The notes below the pieces were generated by a model, which did not search any database, was not told where the DNA came from, and saw only the letters and a program-made list of their open reading frames with translations. A DNA stretch of 64,000 bases from the NCBI GenBank assembly GCA_051016205.1, contig CP136534.1, positions 3,286,001 to 3,350,000 of the forward strand, read 5' to 3'. Position numbers and translations under genes: made by a program. Origin of the DNA: Acuticoccus sp051016205 (lineage in GTDB: Bacteria > Pseudomonadota > Alphaproteobacteria > Rhizobiales > Amorphaceae). Below, one piece after another: positions 33,525 to 41,535 of the stretch; the stretch's first letter is position 1; each line of letters starts with the position of its first letter.

Positions 33525-34091
33525 TCAGGCGGCAGCTTCCGTCGGAAGGGCCTGAAGGCCGGCAGCCTCGCGCAGGTTCGTCATCAACTGGGTGAGGGCT
33601 TTTGCGTTGACCTCGTTGGTCAGGGTGCCGCCGTCGAAATGGTCGGGAGCACTCGCCACCAACACATGGGGGCCGAGGAGAAGCCGAGGCCCGAACGAGA
33701 CCAGTGCAAGGCGCAGCGCGTTTTGCGCCACCTCGCCGCCCGTCCGCCCTGCGGTGGCCGACATGATGGCCACCGGCTTGTTCACGAACGGCTTGTGGTC
33801 GACCCGGCTGATCCAATCGAGCGCGTTCTTCAACACGCCAGACAGGGACTTGTTGTACTCCGGCGATGAGATGACGACAGCGTCGGCCGCGGCAATGTCG
33901 TCAGCGAGCTTGCGCACGGACGCCGGCACGCCCTCAGCGTCTTCAAGATCGCCGTCGTAGAGCGGAAACCGCAGGTCGCCCTCCACAAAGGTCGCCGGTG
34001 AGAACCGCTTGACCGCCTCATGCATCAGTCGGCGGTTGTAGCTTGCGGCTCTCAGGGCACCACACAGTCCCAGAAGCGTCCCGTCTGCCAT
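33525..34091 (-). CDS. NADPH-dependent FMN reductase family protein (ChrR/AzoR-like)
   Basis: A flavodoxin-fold quinone or chromate reductase of 188 residues. It has GLCGALRAASYNRRL (FMN phosphate loop, about residues 8-22), ISSPEYNKSLSGVLKNALDW (about 75-95), the family signature, and KPVAIMSATAGRTGG. I choose ATG 34091 because AAAGGA lies about 8 bases upstream; an ATG at 34112 would add seven residues. It is a single minus-strand gene facing hsp20. The physiological electron acceptor is not evident. Confidence 0.9.
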   Translation of the reverse strand: MADGTLLGLCGALRAASYNRRLMHEAVKRFSPATFVEGDLRFPLYDGDLEDAEGVPASVRKLADDIAAADAVVISSPEYNKSLSGVLKNALDWISRVDHKPFVNKPVAIMSATAGRTGGEVAQNALRLALVSFGPRLLLGPHVLVASAPDHFDGGTLTNEVNAKALTQLMTNLREAAGLQALPTEAAA

Positions 34092-34524
34092 CACAACGTC
34101 CTTTAAGCGCAATCCTTCACGACGGGACGAGATAGGGCGCTGGCGTCAAGAGGCAGCGCCAGGACGGCCAGGACGGCTACGAAAGCCGCGACATGTTGAA
34201 GCTCCTGCCTGCCGAGGGAGGTGCTGACGGCGATTTCTCTGCGCGCTTTTGGGGCTTCACATCTCAGCGCGGCCGCCCAACGCAAAGGCCAATCCGCAAG
34301 AGCGCACCTGTCCGAACACTGCGGCGCGGCAAAGTCGGACCGCCGACGGTAGAATGTGCACACCGTAGGCCGGTTGCGTCCGGCGGGCTAACGCACCGTG
34401 ACCATGGCTGGGGCGCTCATCGATACCGCCATCGCGCCGTTTGGATGGTGCGACACCCTTGCAGCAACGGAGCCGGCCGGCTCTAAACGAAGGCGTCACC
34501 GAAAACGGAGCGCGGCCGGCACCA
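34092..34524. other. Intergenic region before the TPP-enzyme gene
   Basis: About 430 bases without a recognisable gene. It contains a GGCGCTG/CAGCGCC hairpin around 34137-34161, a short direct repeat CCAGGACGG (twice near 34158-34177) and a perfect 14-bp palindrome GAGCCGGCCGGCTC at 34471-34484. The palindrome sits about 40 bases before the downstream gene and could be an operator. The open frame read upstream of 34525 has no family resemblance. Confidence 0.4.
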
Positions 34525-36228
34525 ATGCAATCACAGAACTCTTTGACCGGCGCTGAAGCGATGGTGCGCATGCTTCAGGCCTATGACGTGCGCCACATCT
34601 TCGGCCTTTGTGGCGACACGACGCTCCCGTTTTACGATGCGATGGCCAGGATGGGGACGAGCGGTGACAAAGCCATCACCCACATCCTCACCCGGGACGA
34701 GCGCCACGCCGCCTATATGGCCGACGGCTACGCAAGGGTGACAGGCAAGCCAGGGGTGTGCGAGGGGCCTTCGGGAGGCGGTGCCACCTACATTCTGCCG
34801 GGAGTGGTGGAGGCGAACGAAAGCTCCGTTCCGATCCTTGCCCTCACGACGGATGTGGCGACCACATCGCGCGGCCGATACCCTTTGACGGAGCTTGATC
34901 AGGGCGCGCTCTTTTCTCCTTTGACGAAGTGGAATGCCTCGCTGGACCAGGCAGCGCGGCTTCCCGCAACCGTGCGCGCTGCCTTTCGCGCCATGACGAC
35001 CGGGCGGCCAGGCGCGGTTCACCTTGCCTTCCCGTTCGACACCCAGAAAGGGGCTGTGGAGGAGGCGGAGATCTGGGCCAACCCCTGGCACACCCACTTC
35101 CCTTCAGAGCCGGCCGGCGCCGATCCGACCGCGGTGGCCGAGGCGGCAGATCTGATGGCAAAGGCGCGCTCCGCCGTCATCATCTGCGGCGGTGGGCCTG
35201 TGATCGCGGGGGCGTTTTCACCGTTGGCAGAGCTTGCAACGCTGCTCGATTGCCCGGTCGCCACCACCGTTTCGGGACAAGGGGCGATCGCTGAGACTCA
35301 CCCCCTCGCGCTGAGTGTCGTCGGCTCCAACGGGGGCTCACCGTTCACGCGCGAAGTGGTGGACGAGGCGGACCTTGTGGTCTTCATCGGCTGCCGCGCG
35401 GGGTCTGTGACGACGGAGCGTTGGCGCTCGCCGCCCCAAGGGCGCACCATCATCCACATTGACAGCGATCCGATGGTGATCGGCGCCAACTACACCACAG
35501 CCGTCGGCCTTGCAGCGGACGCGCGCCTTGCCCTTCACGCCATCATCGATGCCCTTGAAGGGCGGGTTATTGAAGGCAGCAACGGGGAAGCCCGTGCTGG
35601 GCGCGCCTGGGCGGGCAAACGCGCCGCCTTCCTGCCGTTGGCGCAGAGCAAGGAGACGCCGATCCGTCCCGAAGCCGTCGTACAGGCCCTGATGGACAGC
35701 CTTGACGAGGATGCCACCATCGTCGCCGACCCCGGCACGCCGTGCCCTTACTTTTCGGCCCACTATCGCTGGCCGCAGGCGGGGCGGCACTTCATCACCA
35801 ACAGGGCGCACGGGGCGTTGGGGTACGCCCTCGCGGCAGCCATGGGCGCCCACGTGGGCCGACCGTCGGTAAAAACCGTCGCGGTGATGGGCGACGGGTC
35901 GTTCAACTTTTGCTGCGGCGAGTTTGAGACCATCGTGCGCCACAACATGCCGATCCTCTCGGTGGTGTTTTCCAACGCCACGTTCGGGTGGATCAAGGCG
36001 GGGCAGAATTCAGGCTTCGGCCAGCGGTTCTACAATGTGGACTTCGGCAGGACCGACCATGCCGCCGTCGCTTCAGCTTTCGGCATCAAGTCCTGGCGGG
36101 TGGAGGACCCCGACAAGCTCCCCGCGGTGATGGCCCAAGCGGCTGCCTTCGACGGCCCCGCTCTGGTGGACGTGATTTCACAACCCCTCCACGAAGCTGC
36201 AGCCCCGGTGTCGGAGTGGATTGCGTGA
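34525..36228 (+). CDS. Thiamine-diphosphate enzyme, acetolactate synthase large-subunit-like
   Basis: A three-domain TPP enzyme of 567 residues. The N-terminal PYR domain has the conserved catalytic-type Glu59 in RDERHAAYMADGYARVTGK, then a central nucleotide-binding-like domain (about residues 195-330). The C-terminal PP domain contains VMGDGSFNFCCGEFET and, 25-30 residues on, VVFSNATFGW, the GDG...N cofactor motif. Substrate is unknown: relatives include acetolactate synthase, oxalyl-CoA and 2-oxoacid decarboxylases and sulfoacetaldehyde acetyltransferase. No small regulatory (ilvN) subunit is near, so a catabolic role is more likely than branched-chain synthesis. It starts a four-gene unit with an amine/amino-acid oxidoreductase and two dehydrogenases. 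Confidence 0.85.
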   Translation: MQSQNSLTGAEAMVRMLQAYDVRHIFGLCGDTTLPFYDAMARMGTSGDKAITHILTRDERHAAYMADGYARVTGKPGVCEGPSGGGATYILPGVVEANESSVPILALTTDVATTSRGRYPLTELDQGALFSPLTKWNASLDQAARLPATVRAAFRAMTTGRPGAVHLAFPFDTQKGAVEEAEIWANPWHTHFPSEPAGADPTAVAEAADLMAKARSAVIICGGGPVIAGAFSPLAELATLLDCPVATTVSGQGAIAETHPLALSVVGSNGGSPFTREVVDEADLVVFIGCRAGSVTTERWRSPPQGRTIIHIDSDPMVIGANYTTAVGLAADARLALHAIIDALEGRVIEGSNGEARAGRAWAGKRAAFLPLAQSKETPIRPEAVVQALMDSLDEDATIVADPGTPCPYFSAHYRWPQAGRHFITNRAHGALGYALAAAMGAHVGRPSVKTVAVMGDGSFNFCCGEFETIVRHNMPILSVVFSNATFGWIKAGQNSGFGQRFYNVDFGRTDHAAVASAFGIKSWRVEDPDKLPAVMAQAAAFDGPALVDVISQPLHEAAAPVSEWIA

Positions 36229-36259
36229 TTGAATCCGCGCTTGCGAGGATGCAGCGCCG

Positions 36260-37498
36260 ATGACCACCGTTGCCGTCATCGGCGCAGGGATCGTCGGCGT
36301 TGCCACCGCTTTGTGGCTGCAGCGCGATGGCTTCGACGTTGTGCTGATCGACAAGGCAGGGCCAGGCGAGGGTACGAGCTACGGCAATGCAGGGGTCCTT
36401 GCCTCCTGCTCCGTGGTTCCCGTCACCGTGCCGGGGCTCATGGCGAAAGCGCCCAGAATGCTGTTTTCGCCGTCGGAGCCGCTGTTCCTGAAGTGGGGCT
36501 ACCTGCCCAAGCTTGCGCCATGGCTGATGCGCTTTCTCTCCCACGCCAATGAACGCGATGCCCGCCGCATTGCCGAAGGGCTGACGCTCATCACAGGCGA
36601 CAGTGTGTCGGAGCACCAGGCCCTTGCCTCGGGTACGCCGGCCGAGCGCTACCTTGCTCCATCGGACTATGTGTTCGCCTACCGCGACCGCGCCCATTAC
36701 GAGGCGGACGGTCTTGCCTGGGACATCCGCCGCAAGAATGGCTTCACCTGGCGCGTCCTGGAGGGGGAAGCGGTACGCGCGTACGACCCGCTGTTGGAGG
36801 AGGGCGTCGGTGTCCTTGCCGTGTGCGGCGACCACGGTCACATCAAGGACCCCGGCTGCTACGTCAAAGCCCTTGCCGAGGCGTTTCAGGCAAGCGGCGG
36901 CAGGATCGTTGTGGGCGAGGTGAGCGACATCGCCCGCGAGGCTGGCGCTGTGACCGGCGTGCGCGTTGACGGCGAGACCATCGGCTGTGAGTCAGCCGTC
37001 GTGGCGACCGGGGTGTGGTCCGGCCCTCTCTGCCGGGCGCTGGGGCTCAAAGTGCCTATGGAGAGCGAGCGCGGCTACCACCTTGAACTTTATGAGCCGA
37101 ACCGGATGCCCTCGGCACCGGTCATGGTGGCGGCTGGCAAGTTCGTGGCAACGCCCATGGAGGGGCGCGTGCGCCTTGCGGGGATTGTTGAGTTCGGCGG
37201 GCTCGATGCACCGCCCTCGAAGCGGCCCTTCGACCTCCTGCGCTCGGAGATCGCCAAAGCCATGCCGGGCCTGTCGTGGCGGGAGGAGAAGGCGTGGATG
37301 GGCCATAGGCCGACCCTTTCCGATTCGCTCCCCATCGTCGGTGCTTTGCCTCAAGTGAAAGGGGTGTTCGCAGGGTTCGGGCACCATCACATCGGGCTGA
37401 CAGGCGGGGCGCGGACGGGCCGGCTCCTCGCCCAGCTGGTGGCCGGGCGGCGGCCCAACGTCGATCTGTCGCCGTTTGCGCCCGAACGCTTCGGTTGA
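36260..37498 (+). CDS. FAD-dependent oxidoreductase, DadA (D-amino acid dehydrogenase) type
   Basis: A flavoprotein of the DAO family, 412 residues. It opens with TVAVIGAGIVGVATALWLQRDG (dinucleotide-binding GxGxxG, residues 6-11) and DLIDKAGPGEGTSYGNAGVL-type sequence at about residues 32-50. The C-terminal GFGHHHIGLTGGARTGRLLAQLV is the FAD-binding end of the DadA group. It would oxidise a D-amino acid or secondary amine to an oxo acid. Next to a TPP enzyme and an octopine-dehydrogenase-like gene it may deliver a 2-oxo acid for further breakdown (inference). Confidence 0.88.
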   Translation: MTTVAVIGAGIVGVATALWLQRDGFDVVLIDKAGPGEGTSYGNAGVLASCSVVPVTVPGLMAKAPRMLFSPSEPLFLKWGYLPKLAPWLMRFLSHANERDARRIAEGLTLITGDSVSEHQALASGTPAERYLAPSDYVFAYRDRAHYEADGLAWDIRRKNGFTWRVLEGEAVRAYDPLLEEGVGVLAVCGDHGHIKDPGCYVKALAEAFQASGGRIVVGEVSDIAREAGAVTGVRVDGETIGCESAVVATGVWSGPLCRALGLKVPMESERGYHLELYEPNRMPSAPVMVAAGKFVATPMEGRVRLAGIVEFGGLDAPPSKRPFDLLRSEIAKAMPGLSWREEKAWMGHRPTLSDSLPIVGALPQVKGVFAGFGHHHIGLTGGARTGRLLAQLVAGRRPNVDLSPFAPERFG

Positions 37499-37554
37499 TG
37501 GGGCGTGCCGGCTTTATTGAGAACACACGGGTAGAGGCCTGAAAGGGAGTGATG

Positions 37555-38646
37555 ATGGACGTTGCGGTTCTTGGCGGGGGGAATGGGGCCCATGCGGCGG
37601 CCGTCGACATCACCTTGCGCGGCTGTTCGGTGCGCTACTGGCGGCGGGATGGGGCGGCCCTTGAAGCAACGCGGCAGGCCGGCGGCATCGGCCTCACCGA
37701 TTTTGAGGGCCACCGTCTTGTGCCCATCGACACCATCACGGGCGACCTCGGCGAGGCTGTGCGCGGGGCAAAGCTCATCGTCTCACCGTCACCCGCCTTC
37801 GCCCAGGCCGACCTTGCCCGCACCCTTGCCCCCCACCTTGAAGACGGCCAGGTGATCTACCTGCCGCCGGGCACCTTTGGCAGCTACGTGATGATGCGCG
37901 CGATCCGCAATGCCGGCTCGAGCGCCGATATTGCCATTGCCGAAACGGGGACGCTGCCGTGGCTGTGCCGCAAGCGTGGGCCCAACGAGATCGCCATCAC
38001 CACACGCGCCACGCGCCTTCCGACGGGCGTTCTCCCCTTATGCCACCACGAGGCGGCTCTCAACGCCATCAGCACAGCCTTTCCGGGCGCCGTCGAGCCT
38101 GTTGCCGATGCCCTGTCGGCGGCCTTGATGAATGCCGGCCCCATCATCCACCCGCCTCTCATTTTGATGAATGCCGGGCCCATCGAGCATTTCGACCATT
38201 GGGACATTCACAATGAGGGCACGCAGCCGTCGATCCGCCGCGTCACCAACGCCCTCGACGCAGAGCGGATGGCCGCGCGCGAGGCGCTCGGCTACGGCGC
38301 GCCCCACTTTCCCCTTGCCGACCATTATGGCGCCGATGGTGACGAGTGGATGTACGGCAATCTCGCCCACGAAAAGCTCACCGATTCTGGCGACTGGCGT
38401 GAGCGGCTCGACCTTCGCCATCATCGCTATATGCGCGAGGACGTGGCGCTTGGCCTGTCCTTCCTCGTCTCCGTTGGCCGCTGGGCGGGTTTGCCCATGG
38501 CCGTTTCAAGCGCCCTTCTTGCCATCGGCTCAGCCGTTGCCGAGGAGGACTTTGAGGCGACAGGGCGCACCCTCCAGTCCCTCGGCCTTTCGGAGCTTGA
38601 CCGGGTGGGGATGACACGCCTCCTCACAGAAGGGATCGCCCCATGA
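37555..38646 (+). CDS. NAD/NADP octopine/nopaline dehydrogenase family protein
   Basis: A 363-residue protein of the opine-dehydrogenase family. The N-terminal Rossmann fold is MDVAVLGGGNGAHAAAVD (GGGNGA at residues 7-12). The central and C-terminal part has PIIHPPLILMNAGPIEH and then a helical octopine-DH domain with DHYG and HHRYMREDV. Family members form or split N-(carboxyalkyl) amino acids using NAD(P)H. ATG 37555 is best spaced after AAGGGAG (37543-37549); GTG 37549 and ATG 37552 are alternatives. The stop overlaps the next gene by 4 bases. Here it probably acts in catabolism of an opine-like or secondary-amine compound (inference). Confidence 0.85.
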   Translation: MDVAVLGGGNGAHAAAVDITLRGCSVRYWRRDGAALEATRQAGGIGLTDFEGHRLVPIDTITGDLGEAVRGAKLIVSPSPAFAQADLARTLAPHLEDGQVIYLPPGTFGSYVMMRAIRNAGSSADIAIAETGTLPWLCRKRGPNEIAITTRATRLPTGVLPLCHHEAALNAISTAFPGAVEPVADALSAALMNAGPIIHPPLILMNAGPIEHFDHWDIHNEGTQPSIRRVTNALDAERMAAREALGYGAPHFPLADHYGADGDEWMYGNLAHEKLTDSGDWRERLDLRHHRYMREDVALGLSFLVSVGRWAGLPMAVSSALLAIGSAVAEEDFEATGRTLQSLGLSELDRVGMTRLLTEGIAP

Positions 38647-39620
38647 GCGGGGAGACGATCTGCGCCCTAGGGGCAGGGCGCATGGGGCGCGGCATTGCCC
38701 ATGTCTTCGCCTATGCCGGCCACCCCGTGGCGCTGCTTGACGCCAAAGATCGGCCCGCAGATGAGGCGGTGCGTGTCGGCAAGGCAGCGCTGGCCGACAT
38801 TGAAGCGGGCCTCACAGACCTGGCTGATCTCGGTCTCTTCGACCCTTCCAAGGTTGGGGACATTGTATCGCGCATCACCTTTCACCCACGCGGTGAGGTG
38901 GCTGAGGCTGTGGCCGACGCAAAGGTGGTGTTTGAGGGGGTGCCTGAGGTGAAAGAGGCAAAGGCGGAGGCGTTCGCGTTTGTGGCACCTCACCTGAGCG
39001 ATGATGCCATCGTTGCCTCCACCACATCCACCATCCTGGTCGACGAGCTGGCGGATATGGCGGGTGCGCCTGAGCGCTTTCTCAACGCGCATTGGCTGAA
39101 CCCCGCCTACCTCATCCCCCTGGTGGAGGTGAGCCCGTCGGCGCACACCGACCCTCACACCGTCACAGCGTTGGAGGACCTTCTGACGGCCGTCGGCAAG
39201 GTGCCGGTCAGGATGAAGGCCTCGCCAGGCTACATCGTCCCGCGCGTGCAGATGCTTGCCATGAACGAGGCGGCGCGCATCGTGGAGGAGGGTGTTGCAA
39301 GTCCCGAAGACGTGGACAAGGCGCTGATCTACGGCCTTGGCTTCCGCTTTGCCGTGCTGGGGCACCTTGAGTTCATCGATTGGGGCGGCAACGACATCCT
39401 CTACCACGCCAGCCGCTACATGACAGGGGCGACGGGGGAGGACCGTTTTGCCGCGCCCCAGATCGTCCACACCATGATGGATGAGGGGCGCAACGGCTTG
39501 AAGGACGGCGTCGGCTTTTTCGACTATGGCACGCGTGATGTGGCGGCCTACCGCAAGTCCAGACTGAAAGCTCTGTTGGACCAACTGCGACACGCCGGGC
39601 TTGCCAACCCTCCTGTCTGA
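38643..39620 (+). CDS. 3-hydroxyacyl-CoA dehydrogenase family protein
   Basis: A 325-residue NAD-dependent dehydrogenase. It has the Rossmann motif ALGAGRMGRGIAHVF (residues about 8-22), the catalytic-region segment NAHWLNPAYLIPLVEVSPS, with the His of the family, and the C-terminal dimerisation domain with GLGFRFAVLGHLEFIDWGG. The LNPAYLIPLVEV variant resembles L-carnitine or L-gulonate dehydrogenases more than 3-hydroxybutyryl-CoA dehydrogenase, so the substrate may not be a CoA ester. Last gene of the 34.5-39.6 kb unit. Confidence 0.85.
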   Translation: MSGETICALGAGRMGRGIAHVFAYAGHPVALLDAKDRPADEAVRVGKAALADIEAGLTDLADLGLFDPSKVGDIVSRITFHPRGEVAEAVADAKVVFEGVPEVKEAKAEAFAFVAPHLSDDAIVASTTSTILVDELADMAGAPERFLNAHWLNPAYLIPLVEVSPSAHTDPHTVTALEDLLTAVGKVPVRMKASPGYIVPRVQMLAMNEAARIVEEGVASPEDVDKALIYGLGFRFAVLGHLEFIDWGGNDILYHASRYMTGATGEDRFAAPQIVHTMMDEGRNGLKDGVGFFDYGTRDVAAYRKSRLKALLDQLRHAGLANPPV

Positions 39621-39678
39621 GGCAGGTTCGCGCTTCATTTCACCTGCGCATCCACAAAAACATCAGTGTTTCTCGGAA

Positions 39679-39717
39679 TTATCCAAAATAGCCAATTTGA
39701 TTATCCATTTTGGATAA
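39679..39717. promoter_or_regulatory. TTATCCA operator array before the sugar ABC operon
   Basis: TTATCCA occurs at 39679-39685 and 39701-39707, 22 bp apart (two helical turns), and its reverse complement TGGATAA at 39711-39717. The last two form the perfect palindrome TTATCCA-TTT-TGGATAA (39701-39717). The outer pair forms a longer inverted repeat, TTATCCAAAAT with ATTTTGGATAA. The block is AT-rich in a GC-rich genome and lies about 120 bases before the binding-protein gene. It is probably the operator for the transporter operon. The binding protein is not proven. Confidence 0.65.
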
Positions 39718-39721
39718 ATTG

Positions 39722-39838
39722 GTGGATGCGCTGGACGAGGCCAACCGCGATGGTGCCGACGCACAAGAGCCGTTCGCTGCCGACCGATTGAGGCGGCAGG
39801 CAATGGCCATCACCACGGGTTGGGAGGGGAAGCCATGA
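39722..39838 (+). CDS. Possible small ORF (38 aa) coupled to the binding-protein gene
   Basis: A frame open from 39701 reads VDALDEANRDGADAQEPF and onward to a TGA at 39836-39838 that overlaps the ATG of the following gene (ATGA). TTG 39719 or GTG 39722 are the nearest starts, with no clear ribosome-binding site. The acidic, helical-looking peptide could be a leader, or the tail of a decayed regulator gene. Evidence is weak. Confidence 0.2.
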   Translation: MDALDEANRDGADAQEPFAADRLRRQAMAITTGWEGKP

Positions 39839-40773
39839 AAGTCACACTCGCTGCCGCAGCGGTTAGCGCCGCCGCACTGTTCGCCACGGGCGCGCTCGCC
39901 GAGACCATCACCATCGGCATCACGCAAAACAATGTGGGCGTGGACAGCTACCAGACCACGTACGAAAAGGCCTTCATCGCCGCCGCCGAGGCCGACCCCG
40001 AAGTGGACGTGGTGGTGCTTGACGCAGGCGGTGACGTTGCCCGCCAGATTGGCCAAATCCAGGACCTCATCCAGCAAAAAGTGGATGCGATGATCATATG
40101 GCCCACCAACGGCCAGGCGGTGGTCCCCGCCGTGCGTCAGGCCCATAAGGCTGGCATTCCTGTGGTCATCACCAACTCCAAGATCGCCGATGCGGGGAAC
40201 GATTTCATCGCCTCCTTCTCAGGCCCCGACAACATCACCCAGGGCCAGTATTCTGCGCAGATGATGTGCGATGCGCTGGACGGCGAAGGCCAGATCGTCC
40301 AGGTCTCCGGCCAGCCGGGCTACACCACCGCCATGGAGCGCCAGTCGGGCTTTGAGGAAGAGCTCGCCAAGGTCTGCCCCGACGTCAAAATCATGGAAAC
40401 CCAGCCGGCCGACTGGAACCGTGAGAAGGCGCAAAGGGTGATGGAAAACTTCCTCACCAAATACGACAACATCGACGGCGTTTACTCAGGCGATGACAAT
40501 ATGGGCGTCGGTGCGCTGAATGCCGCCAAGGCCGCTGGCCGCGCCGATGGCATGATCTTCATCGGTGCCACCAACTTTGCCGTCGGCTACGAGGCGATGG
40601 GCCGGGGCGAATACTATGGCTCCGTCTACCAGTCTCCCGTGGAAGACGCCCGCAACGCGCTCAAAACCGCAAAGACCGTGGTGCAAGGCGGCGAGGTGCC
40701 GTTCCTGAACTACTTCGACACCCCGAAGATCACCAAAGAGAACATGGACCAGTTCGAAAAGCCCGTCTTCTGA
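39835..40773 (+). CDS. Sugar ABC transporter, periplasmic substrate-binding protein (RbsB-like)
   Basis: A type I periplasmic binding protein (Peripla_BP_4 group), 312 residues. The signal peptide MKVTLAAAAVSAAALFATGALA is cleaved near ALA|ETI. The mature part shows ITQNNVGVDSYQTTYEKAF, VDAMIIWPTNGQAVVPAVRQ and VYSGDDNMGVGALNAAKAAG, typical of ribose/polyol binding proteins. ATG 39835 follows GGGAGGGG. It is the first full gene of an operon with a ThuA-like protein, two permeases and an ATPase. The ligand is probably a sugar, polyol or autoinducer-like compound (inference). Confidence 0.92.
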   Translation: MKVTLAAAAVSAAALFATGALAETITIGITQNNVGVDSYQTTYEKAFIAAAEADPEVDVVVLDAGGDVARQIGQIQDLIQQKVDAMIIWPTNGQAVVPAVRQAHKAGIPVVITNSKIADAGNDFIASFSGPDNITQGQYSAQMMCDALDGEGQIVQVSGQPGYTTAMERQSGFEEELAKVCPDVKIMETQPADWNREKAQRVMENFLTKYDNIDGVYSGDDNMGVGALNAAKAAGRADGMIFIGATNFAVGYEAMGRGEYYGSVYQSPVEDARNALKTAKTVVQGGEVPFLNYFDTPKITKENMDQFEKPVF

Positions 40774-40781
40774 GCCGGATC

Positions 40782-40805
40782 GGGGAGGGGCTCTTGCCTC
40801 TCCCC
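40782..40805 (+). promoter_or_regulatory. mRNA stem-loop after the binding-protein gene
   Basis: GGGGAGGGG (40782-40790) pairs with CCTCTCCCC (40797-40805), loop CTCTTG, one G-T pair. It lies 8 bases after the binding-protein stop with no T-run. Such hairpins commonly protect the upstream binding-protein message or partly terminate, which gives more binding protein than permease. Confidence 0.55.
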
Positions 40806-40836
40806 ATCCCTCACACCGCAAGAAGGGGGACTGATC

Positions 40837-41535
40837 ATGAAGGCAATGGTGTTTTGCGGCGGCTGGGAGGGGCATCGCCCCGAAGCTTTCCGCGTCTGGG
40901 CTGAGGATCTTCTGACCCGCGAAGGGTTTGCCGTGGTGTGCCACGACACCCTCGCCCCCTTGGCCGACCCCGATGCCATGGCCGATGTGGACCTCATCGT
41001 TCCCGTCTGGTCCTCCGCCCGCTCTGCCCACAGGCCCGAATTCGGCAACATGACGAAGGCTGAGGAAGACGGCCTCATCGCCGCCGTTGCCCGCGGCGCA
41101 GGCCTTGCCGGCTGGCACGGCCACATGGGCGATGCCTTCCGCGACAGGCCCACCTACCACTTTTTGATCGGCGGCCAGTTTGTCGCCCATCCGCCGGGCT
41201 GGCCGGACAATCCGGTGCCATCCGACGACTTTGTGGACTATCGCGTCACCGTCACACAGCCGGCCCATCCCATCATGGAGGGGATCGACAGCTTCGACCT
41301 TCATTCGGAGCAGTATTACATGCTGGTGGACCCCTCCAACGACGTGCTTGCCACCACCACCTTTTCTGGCGAGCACCTGTGGTGGATCGAGGGCACGGTC
41401 ATGCCCGTGGTCTGGACACGGCGGTGGGACAAGGGGCGCATCTTCTACGCCTCCATCGGCCACACGGTGGAGGATCTTGAGGTGCCAGAGGTCACCGAAA
41501 TCATGCGTCGCGGCATGGGGTGGGCCGCACGATGA
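40837..41535 (+). CDS. ThuA-like domain protein
   Basis: A 232-residue protein of the ThuA/trehalose-utilisation family with a glutamine-amidotransferase-like fold. It has MVFCGGWEGHRPEAFRVW at the N-terminus, AGLAGWHGHMGDAFRDRPTY in the middle and HPIMEGIDSFDLHSEQYYML toward the end. In related operons ThuA-like proteins assist oxidation of disaccharides or polyols, but a chemical role is not established. It is placed between the binding protein and the first permease, which it overlaps by 4 bases. This supports a sugar- or polyol-type substrate for the system. Confidence 0.88.
   Translation: MKAMVFCGGWEGHRPEAFRVWAEDLLTREGFAVVCHDTLAPLADPDAMADVDLIVPVWSSARSAHRPEFGNMTKAEEDGLIAAVARGAGLAGWHGHMGDAFRDRPTYHFLIGGQFVAHPPGWPDNPVPSDDFVDYRVTVTQPAHPIMEGIDSFDLHSEQYYMLVDPSNDVLATTTFSGEHLWWIEGTVMPVVWTRRWDKGRIFYASIGHTVEDLEVPEVTEIMRRGMGWAAR

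Noticed and set aside
34525..36228. Biosynthetic acetolactate synthase (ilvB)
   Set aside because: No ilvN or ilvC partner is adjacent and the neighbours are catabolic dehydrogenases, so only the enzyme superfamily is assigned.
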